Source of the DNA: Methanocaldococcus vulcanius M7
GTDB taxonomy: Archaea; AGJL01; Methanococci; Methanococcales; Methanocaldococcaceae
Direction of reading: 5' to 3'
DNA length: 64,000 nt
Assembly: GCF_000024625.1 (NCBI RefSeq)
Contig: NC_013407.1
Location: forward strand, 1,583,928 to 1,647,927
Position 1 is the stretch's first letter, and each line of letters begins with the position of its first letter. Both the position numbers and the translations under genes were made by a program. Positions 38,608-46,572 of the stretch are shown piece after piece. Below the pieces are notes generated by a model. That model saw only the letters and a program-made list of their open reading frames with translations, ran no database searches and had not been told where the DNA came from.

Positions 38608-39144
38608 TCATAACTTTTTAATCTCTAAACTTTTTAATTGTAATTGTGTAATAGTGTGTATCTTGGCAGGGATGGCTCCTATCGCCGTGCATGTCTCTAA
38701 TGAAATATTTTTCTCCGTTATATCAAGATGATATACGGAGGTTTTCATAATATCTTTAGGAAGTCCATGTCGTCCAAGACCAATATAAATCCCAACAGGT
38801 TTTTTATTTAGTAGGTTGGCAACATCTTGAGGAGAGATCTTCTTTGTTTCTTCGGGTTTAGATGTTGAAGCGATTGGAACTCCAAATTGAGGTAGGAATT
38901 TATCCACTATAAAAAATCTATTTTCATCTATAAGTTGTTCTAAGTATTTTCCTGAGCTTCCAATAGTTGTTTTTATATTTAAAATATCTTCCATACTGCA
39001 TGGAAAGTCCATTATAGCCATGTTGCAGTCGTATGCATAACATATCGGAGCTGCTCTTGCTATTGCCCTTTTGTGTGCTTCATGCCACCTAAGTTTATCG
39101 TATGAGTTGTATAATATAACCGTCATTCGTTTAAGTTTTTTCAT
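38608..39144 (-). CDS. DUF531 family protein, putative SPOUT-like RNA methyltransferase
   Basis: The 178-residue protein matches the archaeal DUF531 (COG1772) pattern: TVILYNSYDKLRWHEAHKRAIARAAPICYA near the N-terminus and VGIYIGLGRHGLPKDIMKTS near residue 118, ending with ETCTAIGAIPAKIHTI. The C-terminal knot-like glycine and leucine signature suggests a SPOUT methyltransferase. The substrate is not known. GAGGTAGATC precedes the ATG. It is divergent from tRNA-Leu, with a TATA-like CCTATATATATGGG about 30-40 bases upstream. Confidence 0.78.
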   Translation of the reverse strand: MKKLKRMTVILYNSYDKLRWHEAHKRAIARAAPICYAYDCNMAIMDFPCSMEDILNIKTTIGSSGKYLEQLIDENRFFIVDKFLPQFGVPIASTSKPEETKKISPQDVANLLNKKPVGIYIGLGRHGLPKDIMKTSVYHLDITEKNISLETCTAIGAIPAKIHTITQLQLKSLEIKKL

Positions 39145-39237
39145 GATCTACCTCGAGACGGAAACAACTTTCCCATATATATAGGATTTATAATTTATGG
39201 AGGAAGTTATTAATATATATTTAACCTTTGCACTAAA

Positions 39238-39254
39238 CCGAAAAGTATATATAG
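39238..39254 (+). promoter_or_regulatory. TATA/BRE promoter of tRNA-Leu
   Basis: The sequence CCGAAAAGTATATATAG lies about 32-48 bases before the mature tRNA-Leu 5' end. The purine-rich CCGAAA part fits a BRE and TATATATA a TATA box. Confidence 0.65.
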
Positions 39255-39285
39255 TAGTTTTCCCATTCTATAATTCGCTTGCGGT

Positions 39286-39370
39286 GCAGGGGTCGCCAAG
39301 CCTGGCCAAAGGCGCCGGACTTAAGATCCGGTCCCGAAGGGGTTCGGGGGTTCAAATCCCCTCCCCTGCA
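39286..39370 (+). tRNA. tRNA-Leu (anticodon TAA)
   Basis: The 85-base sequence folds as a class II tRNA. The acceptor GCAGGGG pairs with CCCCTGC. The anticodon arm CGGA-CTTAAGA-TCCG gives anticodon TAA. A long variable arm (CCCGAAGGGGTTCGGG region) and the TPsiC arm GGTTCAAATC follow. The discriminator is A, and CCA is not encoded. It is a GC-rich island in AT-rich flanks. Confidence 0.96.
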
Positions 39371-39619
39371 CTATTTTGATTTTATTAGTAATATATTTTG
39401 TTTTGTTATTAATTTATTATTGTTAATTTACGTTTATTCACGTTTAATTTTTTATTTTAATTTAACACAGTTGTTGGATTTTAACGTTATTTTAAATTTC
39501 TTTTTGAAGTTATTTCATTTTTACATGTGTTTTATATTTTTAAATGTCAAAATAATTGATTATTTTAAATTTACAGATTTAAATTAAATTAAAACGATCC
39601 AAAAATACAGGTGAGGGTA

Positions 39620-40411
39620 GTGAAAGTCCACTTTTTACATAAGCCGGATATTAAAAATTTAGTAAATTTTATTAAAGAGCATATCTATGATTCAGTAATT
39701 ATTTTACTATCAAGATGTAGCGTAATATATGACGGAAGAGCAAAGAGCACCCTAAATGAAGGAGATCGAATCATCATGATAAAACCTGATGGATCGCTCC
39801 TAATTCACAAAAATAAAAAAAGAGAACCAGTTAATTGGCAACCTTCAGGGAGCTCAATATCCTACAAAATTGAAAATAAACAATTTATTATAAGAAGTAT
39901 TAGGAAAAAACCAAGAGAAGTTTTAGAGATAATTGTTTATGAAGTGTATCATGCCTGCGCTTTTAAGTGTGAGGACTATGAAGAATTAAATCTAACAGGC
40001 AGCGAAGGAGATATGGTAGATATGATATTTAAAAATCCCAAGTTAATTGAGGAGGGATTTAAACCGTTATCTAAGGAGTATCAAATCCCTACTGGAATAA
40101 TTGACATACTCGGAAAAGACGAAAATAATAATTGGGTCATTTTAGAGTTAAAAAGACGAAGAGCCGATCTACAATCTGTCTCTCAGTTAAAAAGATACGT
40201 CGAATATTTTAAAAGCAAATACGGAGAAAAAAGAGTTAGGGGAATTTTGGTAGCCCCTTCATTAACTACTGGTGCTTTAAATCTTCTAAAATCAGAAAAT
40301 TTAGAATTTAAAAAGTTAACTCCTCCTAAAAAAGATCAAACGCTTAGTAAAAAATTAAATAAGAAACATAATACAATTAACAAAATAGCAATTTTAGATG
40401 AATGGTTATAA
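39620..40411 (+). CDS. nucS: Endonuclease NucS (EndoMS)
   Basis: Mismatch and branched-DNA endonuclease that works with PCNA. It has about 263 residues from the GTG at 39620, which follows GGTGAG; an in-frame GTG at 39611 lies in that site. The N-terminal DNA-binding domain is followed by a RecB-like nuclease core: GEGDMVDM-type EGDMVDMIF, then GIIDILGKDENNNWVILELKRRR with the D ... ExK catalytic residues near residue 175. The terminal ILDEWL is compatible with a PCNA contact. It corresponds to MJ0225 by recollection. Confidence 0.92.
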   Translation: MKVHFLHKPDIKNLVNFIKEHIYDSVIILLSRCSVIYDGRAKSTLNEGDRIIMIKPDGSLLIHKNKKREPVNWQPSGSSISYKIENKQFIIRSIRKKPREVLEIIVYEVYHACAFKCEDYEELNLTGSEGDMVDMIFKNPKLIEEGFKPLSKEYQIPTGIIDILGKDENNNWVILELKRRRADLQSVSQLKRYVEYFKSKYGEKRVRGILVAPSLTTGALNLLKSENLEFKKLTPPKKDQTLSKKLNKKHNTINKIAILDEWL

Positions 40412-40480
40412 CTAACTTAACACAGAAAAAGAAAAAAATAGAAAAAATTAAAATAAATAAAATCATATAATAACTATCAA

Positions 40481-40550
40481 CCCCCCAGTGGGTTAGCCCT
40501 CTTGACATAGCAGGGCTTAGGATGATAGAGGGTGTTAATCTGGGGGGACA
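40481..40550 (+). ncRNA. Candidate single-hairpin H/ACA pseudouridylation guide RNA
   Basis: A 70-base GC-rich segment lies between nucS and the NTPase gene. The lower stem CCCCCCAG (40481-40488) pairs with CTGGGGGG (40540-40547). It is followed at once by ACA (40548-40550). Inside, GCCCTC (40496-40501) pairs with GAGGGT (40528-40533), leaving an open pocket of TGGGTTA and GTTAAT. The apical part has TTGAC and GATGATA, compatible with a kink-turn for L7Ae. The distance from pocket top to ACA is 14 bases, as required. The pocket can pair with helix 69 of 23S rRNA. Confidence 0.75.
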
Positions 40551-40587
40551 CCTATTATTAAATCAATTTGCCGTATTGGTGAAAAGA

Positions 40588-41163
40588 ATGAAGATCTATT
40601 TTGCTACCGGAAATTTAAATAAAATTAAAGAAGCAAAGATTATTTTAAAAGATTTAAATGTGGAATTAGAAAGAGTAAATATTGAGTATCCAGAGATACA
40701 AGGGAGTTTAGAAGAAGTTGCTGAATTCGGGGCAAAATGGGTTTATAATATATTAAAAAAGCCAGTTATTGTGGAAGATAGTGGGTTTTTTGTTGAGGTA
40801 TTGGATGGATTTCCAGGAACATATTCAAAATTTGTTCAAGAAACAATTGGAAATGAAGGAATTTTAAAACTTTTAGAAGATAAAGATAATAGAAATGCCT
40901 ATTTTAAAACAGTTATTGGTTATTGCGATGAAAATGGAGTTAAATTATTCAAGGGCGTTGTTAAAGGACAAGTCAGCAGGGAAATTAGAAGTAAGGGCTA
41001 TGGATTTGCTTATGATAGTATTTTTATCCCAGAAGGAGAAAACAGAACTTTTGCAGAAATGACTACGGAAGAAAAAAGCAAAATATCGCATAGAAAAAAA
41101 GCTTTTGAAGAATTTAAAAAGTTTCTATTAAGCGACCTATTAAAAAGAAAAGACAAAAATTAA
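40588..41163 (+). CDS. XTP/dITP pyrophosphatase (Ham1/RdgB family)
   Basis: House-cleaning enzyme that hydrolyses non-canonical purine NTPs to NMPs. The 191-residue protein starts [16 protein letters not shown], with SxNxxK-type substrate contacts. It has [19 protein letters not shown] near residue 65 (metal Asp) and [14 protein letters not shown] near residue 142, and ends with [12 protein letters not shown]. The ATG at 40588 has GGTGA before it. The frame extends upstream over the candidate guide RNA, but that part is not protein-like. It corresponds to MJ0226. Confidence 0.95.
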   Translation: MKIYFATGNLNKIKEAKIILKDLNVELERVNIEYPEIQGSLEEVAEFGAKWVYNILKKPVIVEDSGFFVEVLDGFPGTYSKFVQETIGNEGILKLLEDKDNRNAYFKTVIGYCDENGVKLFKGVVKGQVSREIRSKGYGFAYDSIFIPEGENRTFAEMTTEEKSKISHRKKAFEEFKKFLLSDLLKRKDKN

Positions 41164-41177
41164 AAATTGGCAAAAAT

Positions 41178-41720
41178 TTAGCAAATATTCCCAATCTTTT
41201 TATTGTTTTTTATTTTTAACGATTCTTTTAAGATTCTCTCTACTTTTCCATCAACATCTCTTAAATACATATCAACTGTTATCCCCCTCTTTCCAATTAA
41301 TCTTATTTTATCTCCTATTTTTGCATAACCACTAAACCCTTTCCACGTATATATTCCATTAAAGTAAAAGCCATTCTTGTATATGTAGACAGGATACTTC
41401 TTAATTCCAGCCACATACAGGACAAAGAACATACACGCAATTGGAGAAATAAGCATTAAAAAGGACTTTGTAAGAAAGTATAGGAAGAGACCTATTATAA
41501 TCCCAATGGCTAAAAATAATATCAAGAGCTGATTAAATACTGATGGCATTATATTTTTAAGATTATCATAGTATTGAGAGATAACCTCTTCCCTTATTTT
41601 TTTAACCTCCAATTTTGGTAATTTGAAAAATATTAAATATATTGGAGCCAGTCCTAAAATTACCAATAAAAACCCCACATATAGATATATTGCATCCCCT
41701 AATACATTTACCATATCCAT
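41178..41720 (-). CDS. Uncharacterised three-helix membrane protein (paralogous family, member C)
   Basis: The 180-residue protein has the same layout as 14753-15277: an N-terminal membrane segment (about residues 12-32), a charged stretch with LEVKKIREEVISQYYDNL, two membrane segments (about 62-80 and 87-106), and a C-terminal domain with KNGFYFNGIYTWKGFSGYAK. The G-x-x-x-W positions align with the other two family members. No function is known. The start follows GAGGGGTATA. It converges with the NTPase gene. Confidence 0.68.
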   Translation of the reverse strand: MDMVNVLGDAIYLYVGFLLVILGLAPIYLIFFKLPKLEVKKIREEVISQYYDNLKNIMPSVFNQLLILFLAIGIIIGLFLYFLTKSFLMLISPIACMFFVLYVAGIKKYPVYIYKNGFYFNGIYTWKGFSGYAKIGDKIRLIGKRGITVDMYLRDVDGKVERILKESLKIKNNKKIGNIC

Positions 41721-41805
41721 TATACCCCTCCCCCAAAAACTTTTAAACAGAAGATCTCCTTATTCATCCATATTTCCCTAAATATATAAAAATTTTGGTG
41801 ATAGT

Positions 41806-42687
41806 GTGAATCCCTTTGATGTTATGAAGGCATCTCAAATTGCCTGTTGCTTAGAGGTTAGTTCCTTTAAGCCGGGAAATGTTCATAGGAATAGGGACTA
41901 TAAGGATATAAAATACCATCACTTCATAAACTCTGGAATTGCATTTGGAAATGTTATTTATGAAGCATCTCAAAAAGATAAGGATGTTGGCTTATACATA
42001 AAAAAGGCAGTTATTGAGAGTAAAAAATGGTCTCCAACTAATGCAAACTTAGGCATTATAATGCTACACATTCCCATAGCAATGGCTGCCGGAAAATTAA
42101 AAAATTTTAATGAAAATAAATTAAAAGAGAATTTAAAGAAAATTGCTGAAAATACAACTGTTGAAGATGCCTTAAATGTCTATGATGCTATAAATATAGC
42201 AATGGCTTATGTTAATAAACCAAAGAAAGGTCCTGACGTTAATTCCGAAGAAGCGAAAAAGGAACTTATTGAAAAAAATTTAACTCTCTTAGATGTTTAT
42301 AAAATATCCGCAGAATGGGATAATATAAGCAAAGAATGGGTTGATAACTTTAAAATCTCATTTGAGGGCTACAATTTATTAAAAAAGTATTATAAAGAGT
42401 TCAACAACATCAACTTAGCCATAACAAAAACATTTTTAAACCTATTGGCTAAATATCCTGATACATTAATCGCAAGAAAGAGAGGTTTTGAAACTGCCTT
42501 AAAAGTTTCTAAAATGGCTGAAGATGTATTAAATAACTTTACTGAAGAGAAGGTTAAAGAGTTTGATAGATATTTATCAAAGGATGGTAATAAATTAAAC
42601 CCCGGAACAACTGCTGATTTAATTGCTTCATCATTGATGATATTTATATTGGACAGGATAGATAAAGGGGAAACGGTTTTATGGTAA
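41806..42687 (+). CDS. CitG-like triphosphoribosyl-dephospho-CoA synthase family protein
   Basis: The 293-residue protein has the CitG/MdcB family pattern: [15 protein letters not shown] near residue 14, [23 protein letters not shown] near residue 77, and [18 protein letters not shown] near the C-terminus. In bacteria the family makes the prosthetic-group precursor of citrate lyase. Methanogens lack that lyase, so the true archaeal reaction is unknown. A GTG start at 41806 follows GGTGATA. A second copy of its terminal 18 codons lies 88 bases downstream (see repeat). Confidence 0.8.
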   Translation: MNPFDVMKASQIACCLEVSSFKPGNVHRNRDYKDIKYHHFINSGIAFGNVIYEASQKDKDVGLYIKKAVIESKKWSPTNANLGIIMLHIPIAMAAGKLKNFNENKLKENLKKIAENTTVEDALNVYDAINIAMAYVNKPKKGPDVNSEEAKKELIEKNLTLLDVYKISAEWDNISKEWVDNFKISFEGYNLLKKYYKEFNNINLAITKTFLNLLAKYPDTLIARKRGFETALKVSKMAEDVLNNFTEEKVKEFDRYLSKDGNKLNPGTTADLIASSLMIFILDRIDKGETVLW

Positions 42688-42775
42688 AAATGTTTTGATG
42701 AAACTTTTTCAAAAGTTTCGTTTAATGATATTTATATTGGATAGGATAGATAAGGGAGAGACGATACTTTGGTAA
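42634..42775 (+). repeat. Direct repeat of the CitG-like gene terminus (ghost 3' end)
   Basis: The last 54 bases of the gene (42634-42687, encoding [17 protein letters not shown]-stop) recur at 42722-42775, reading as the same peptide with V to I. Most of the 8-10 differences are synonymous. So the second copy is an independently evolved coding end rather than a fresh duplicate. The 34 bases between the copies hold an inverted repeat. Confidence 0.8.
42700..42719 (+). terminator. Inverted repeat GAAACTTTT-TC-AAAAGTTTC
   Basis: A perfect 9-base inverted repeat with a 2-base spacer lies between the two copies of the CitG-like terminus. It could act as a terminator hairpin or be a small repeated palindrome that mediated recombination. 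AT-rich arms make the RNA hairpin weak at high temperature. Confidence 0.45.
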
Positions 42776-42801
42776 ATAATCTTTCCATTATTATTACTAC
42801 C

Positions 42802-42826
42802 ACATCTCCGCTTCGCTCGGAGGTGT
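42802..42826 (+). terminator. GC-rich hairpin upstream of glyS
   Basis: ACATCTCCG pairs with CGGAGGTGT over 9 positions including one G-U, with a 7-base loop. The hairpin stands out in AT-rich DNA about 50 bases before the glyS start. It may be a terminator, a leader structure or a repeated palindromic element. Confidence 0.45.
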
Positions 42827-42877
42827 AAATTTACTAAAATAACCATAAACCATTAAAATGATCATTCAGGTGAGATC

Positions 42878-44605
42878 GTGGAAAAAGATATTTATGAAAA
42901 GATTATGGATTTAGCAAAAAGAAGAGGTTATTTATGGAGTTCATTTGAGATTTATGGAGGAATTGCAGGATTTGTTGATTACGGTCCTTTAGGATGTTTA
43001 TTAAAAAATAACATCATATCAAAGTTTAGAGAGCAATATATTATTAAAGAAGGATTTTATGAGATTGAGAGCCCTACTGTAACTCCTTACGAAGTTTTAA
43101 AAGCATCTGGGCACGTTGATAATTTTACAGACCCAATTGTTGAATGTAAAAACTGCTTAGAGTCGTTTAGAGCAGATCATCTAATTGAAGAGTTTGTAGA
43201 TGTAGATACAGAAGGAAAAACATTAAAGGACTTGGAAGAGTTGATTAGAAAACATAATATAAGGTGTCCAAAGTGTGGAGGAGAGCTTGGAGAGGTTAAG
43301 AAATTCAACTTGATGTTTGTTACTTCTATAGGGCCAGGAGGAAAGAGAACTGGTTATATGAGACCTGAAACAGCGCAGGGAATATTTATACAGTTTAGGA
43401 GGTTAGCTCAATTTTTCAGAAATAAGTTGCCATTTGGTGTAATTCAGATTGGTAAAAGTTATAGAAATGAGATTTCTCCAAGACAGGGAGTTATTCGACT
43501 GAGAGAATTCACTCAGGCAGAGGTTGAATACTTTGTCCATCCAGAGAGAAAGGAACATGAGAGATTTGATTTGATTAAGGATGAAGTTGTTCCTCTCTTA
43601 CCTTCTGAAAGGCAGATGGATGAAAACCTAAAAGATGATGAAAAGATACTCAAAATGAGCATTGAAGAAGCAGTAGAAAAGGGAATTATAAGACATCAAA
43701 CAATTGCCTACTTTATTGCCTTAACAAAGAGGTTTTTGGAAGAGATTGGAATTGATAAAGATAAGATTAGATTTAGACAGCACTTACCAAATGAGATGGC
43801 TCACTATGCTATCGACTGCTGGGATGCTGAGATATATACAGAGAGGTTTGGATGGATTGAGTGTGTTGGAATTGCTGATAGAACTGACTATGATTTAAGA
43901 AGCCACTCTTCACATAGCGGAGTTGAGCTTTCGATATTTGTTGAACTTGATGAAGAAAGAGAGATCGAGACATTTGAAATAAATCTAAATTATAAGGTTG
44001 TTGGAAAGATATTTAAGAAAGATACAAAGGCAATTGAGGAATATATAAACAATTTAAGTGAAAAAGAGAAAGAAGAGTTTGTTAAAAGCATTGAAAAGGA
44101 TGGAAAGGTAATAATAAACATTGATGGAAAGGACTTTGAGATTTTAAAGGATTATGTTGAAATTAAAAAGGTTAAAAAAGTTATTAAGGGGGAGAAGGTT
44201 ATTCCTCACGTTATAGAGCCATCCTATGGAATTGATAGAATTACCTACTGCTTATTAGAACACGCTTATAGGGAAGAAGAGGATAGAGTTTATTTGGACT
44301 TGAAGCCATCAGTCGCCCCTATAAAGGCCTATGTTCTGCCGTTAGTTAATAAGGATGATATGCCAAAAATAGCTAAGGAAATAGAACAGATGTTAAGAGA
44401 AAATGGCATTATAGCTGAGTATGATGACAGTGGAGCTATTGGGAGGAGATACATGAGGGCTGACGAGATTGGAGTTCCATTCTGTATAACAGTAGATGGA
44501 CAAACATTGAAAGATGGGACTATAACAATTAGAGAGAGAAATACAAGAGAGCAGGTTAGAATACACATTGAGGAGTTAGTTGAGTATCTAAAAAGCAAGG
44601 TATAA
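42878..44605 (+). CDS. glyS: Glycine--tRNA ligase
   Basis: Class II aminoacyl-tRNA synthetase (575 residues) of the archaeal/eukaryal alpha2 type. It begins with KRRGYLWSSFEIYGG and GFVDYGPLGCLLKNNI. A zinc ribbon has CKNC and CPKC. It then has GYMRPETAQGIFIQF (motif 2 area), YRNEISPRQGVIRLREFTQAE, and PSYGIDRITYCLLEHAY (motif 3). The anticodon-binding domain is at the C-terminus (APIKAYVLPLVNKDD onward). The GTG start at 42878 follows AGGTGAG. Confidence 0.97.
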   Translation: MEKDIYEKIMDLAKRRGYLWSSFEIYGGIAGFVDYGPLGCLLKNNIISKFREQYIIKEGFYEIESPTVTPYEVLKASGHVDNFTDPIVECKNCLESFRADHLIEEFVDVDTEGKTLKDLEELIRKHNIRCPKCGGELGEVKKFNLMFVTSIGPGGKRTGYMRPETAQGIFIQFRRLAQFFRNKLPFGVIQIGKSYRNEISPRQGVIRLREFTQAEVEYFVHPERKEHERFDLIKDEVVPLLPSERQMDENLKDDEKILKMSIEEAVEKGIIRHQTIAYFIALTKRFLEEIGIDKDKIRFRQHLPNEMAHYAIDCWDAEIYTERFGWIECVGIADRTDYDLRSHSSHSGVELSIFVELDEEREIETFEINLNYKVVGKIFKKDTKAIEEYINNLSEKEKEEFVKSIEKDGKVIINIDGKDFEILKDYVEIKKVKKVIKGEKVIPHVIEPSYGIDRITYCLLEHAYREEEDRVYLDLKPSVAPIKAYVLPLVNKDDMPKIAKEIEQMLRENGIIAEYDDSGAIGRRYMRADEIGVPFCITVDGQTLKDGTITIRERNTREQVRIHIEELVEYLKSKV

Positions 44606-44706
44606 TGATTTCAATTTTATCTATTTTATATGAGGTAATTAATTATATAGTCCTTATTTATTTTAATTTTTATTTTAATATTTTAATATATTTTACTTTT
44701 TTCTGT

Positions 44707-44994
44707 TTATTTTTCCTCAAAAAGTTTTTTTATTGTTTCATTATCTATGCAGAATTTAAAATCTCTTGCTTTATATATCCTCTTTGCTCTACTTCCTTCT
44801 AACACCAAATCACTCTCTACTAAGTTTGCCTCCTCAAGTTTTCTAAGATGGGCATAGACAACTGGTCTCGACAGTTCTAACTCTTTTGCTAATTCGTAAA
44901 TGTTTCTTGGTTGTTCATTTAAAATGTAGAGAATTTTTATACGTATTGGGTTGGACAATGCATCACCCATTTTAACAATATCTATCAACTTCAT
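44707..44994 (-). CDS. ArsR-type winged-helix regulator
   Basis: The 95-residue protein has an HTH of the ArsR family: LSNPIRIKILYILNEQPRNI, then ELAKELELSRPVVYAHLRKL, and a wing VLEGSRAKRIYKARD. No metal-binding Cys cluster is visible (one Cys near the end). The ATG lies 5 bases after the upstream small membrane gene, so the pair forms an operon. A regulator coded with its membrane partner is plausible. Confidence 0.82.
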   Translation of the reverse strand: MKLIDIVKMGDALSNPIRIKILYILNEQPRNIYELAKELELSRPVVYAHLRKLEEANLVESDLVLEGSRAKRIYKARDFKFCIDNETIKKLFEEK

Positions 44995-44998
44995 AAAA

Positions 44999-45241
44999 TC
45001 ACTCGATTTCTTCCCATTTCTTTTTCAACTCCTTAACTATCTCTTTTATCTCCTCAACATCCTTCTCTATTTTTACAAGTTTTTCGTTATCTAATGAGGG
45101 AGATTGTCTCTTCAATGGAGCAATTAATATATAGACAACAACAGCAATAACTAAAATTAAGATAACCATCCACAATATGCTATAAAATGGACTAACAGTC
45201 CCTTCAGTTCCTACATAGTGAAGAGCAAAACCCATGGGCAT
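44999..45241 (-). CDS. Small single-pass membrane protein with coiled-coil tail
   Basis: The protein has 80 residues from the ATG at 45241, which follows GGTGAAAAA. One membrane segment (about residues 21-42, LWMVILILVIAVVVYILIA) is followed by a Lys/Glu-rich helix with heptad spacing (IEKDVEEIKEIVKELKKKW). No family is recognised. It is coupled to the ArsR-type regulator and may control or sense together with it, which is context only. Confidence 0.65.
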   Translation of the reverse strand: MPMGFALHYVGTEGTVSPFYSILWMVILILVIAVVVYILIAPLKRQSPSLDNEKLVKIEKDVEEIKEIVKELKKKWEEIE

Positions 45242-45395
45242 TTTTTCACCTAAAAACTTTAAAGTTGTCAATTGTTTTATAATTTTATTTTCGAATTTTA
45301 TTTTTTGTTTTTTTTTATTTATTATTCTATTATTTTTAATTTTCTCTTAACTATTTATAACCTTAATTAAAAACAGACAACCGCAGAGTAAAAAT

Positions 45396-45412
45396 AAAAA
45401 TATATAAAGATA
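45396..45412 (+). promoter_or_regulatory. TATA-like promoter of the nuclease-like gene
   Basis: AAAAATATATAAAGATA lies about 50-60 bases before the ATG at 45460. This fits an archaeal TATA box with an A-rich BRE. Confidence 0.45.
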
Positions 45413-45459
45413 ATTATAAAGTAATTAGGTGCAAAGACCTCGTGTTAAGGGGAGATAAA

Positions 45460-46572
45460 ATGGAGGAATTAATATATAAGATATTATCTCTACTCCACAA
45501 AGAAGGGATCATTCGAATTATCAAAGTTAATGGAGGAATAATTGTTAAAGATGATAAAGAAGACAAAGTACTACTGTATATTGGAGAAGATCTTTTAAAC
45601 GACAGCATAAATGATATTGTAGATGAAATTAGAGATGGAATAATTTTTCCACAATCCAAAGAAACGATATTAAAAACATTAAGGGAAATTCTTTTTAAAA
45701 ATATAAAACAATCAAAAGTCATACAGAAAGAGTATTTTCTATTAGCCCAAAGTATCGAAGATCTGTTAAACAATCTCTCACTACAAAAAGATAATCTACC
45801 AAAAACTTCACAAAAAATACCAAATCTAAACGGGAAGATTGTATATCAAATTCAAGAGAAAGACAGAAGAATAATTCTCTTAAAAGATTTTAAACCCACA
45901 GATAGAATTTATTACGAAGCCCCGATGATAGAAAATTTAAAAAAATTATGGAGAGGTAAAACTATCCATAGAAATTTTGCAATTGTAGAGGTTATAAAAC
46001 AAAAAGTAAATATTCTATGCGAATTTGACGCAATTGGGGTTTTAGATGATATACTTTGCATATTTGAAATTAAAAATAAACAAACAAAGAATGTTCCAAG
46101 ATTTTTATTTAATTTTTTTAAATATGCTCCTTATATTTTAGAATGGTTAAAAAAGAATCAATATAAAATTAATTATGTTGCTCCAATCCTCTACCTTAGA
46201 GAAAAAACGGATTATAAAAACATAAAATTAAATATAATTTATTATCACGATATTTTAGAGAACAAAGAAATAAAAATAAATATTCTTTATCAAAATTTTG
46301 ATGGTAGGATATTTGAATCTGGAAAAATCTTAAAAGATATTGTTCTAACTAAAAAATCAGTTGAAAGTGTATCAAAAAAAGAAAAAGACAATAATAAAAA
46401 AGAAAATGATAATATTGTTCTCAATATATCCTTCCCCAAAAACTGCTACGAGGATATAAAAACTATGGTGGTTGAAGGTTTTTTTCAGTCAGAAGAGGAT
46501 TTTATAATATTTGCAGTTAAAAACATGCTAAATATAATTAAACCATTGAAAAATATTAAAAAGCAGGGTTAA
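45460..46572 (+). CDS. Putative PD-(D/E)XK nuclease-like protein with C-terminal ribbon-helix-helix
   Basis: The 370-residue protein is not matched to a named family. Near residues 187-205 CEFDAIGVLDDILCIFEIKN has the spacing of a PD-(D/E)XK nuclease core (E, then D, then ExK). A Lys-rich linker follows near residue 310. The last 55 residues (NIVLNISFPKNCYEDIKTMV, then a helix pair) look like a CopG/RHH DNA-binding domain. The N-terminal part has a regular alpha/beta region. GGGGAGATAAA precedes the ATG at 45460. The 3' end overlaps pmbA from the other strand by 4 bases. Confidence 0.6.
   Translation: MEELIYKILSLLHKEGIIRIIKVNGGIIVKDDKEDKVLLYIGEDLLNDSINDIVDEIRDGIIFPQSKETILKTLREILFKNIKQSKVIQKEYFLLAQSIEDLLNNLSLQKDNLPKTSQKIPNLNGKIVYQIQEKDRRIILLKDFKPTDRIYYEAPMIENLKKLWRGKTIHRNFAIVEVIKQKVNILCEFDAIGVLDDILCIFEIKNKQTKNVPRFLFNFFKYAPYILEWLKKNQYKINYVAPILYLREKTDYKNIKLNIIYYHDILENKEIKINILYQNFDGRIFESGKILKDIVLTKKSVESVSKKEKDNNKKENDNIVLNISFPKNCYEDIKTMVVEGFFQSEEDFIIFAVKNMLNIIKPLKNIKKQG

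Noticed and set aside
39197-39587. Frames across tRNA-Leu
   Set aside because: They run through the tRNA gene; the GC-rich tRNA removes stops by chance.
42802-42826. Hairpin before glyS as a SECIS element
   Set aside because: The stem is GC-rich but lacks the GAA...A internal loop and no nearby gene has an in-frame TGA.
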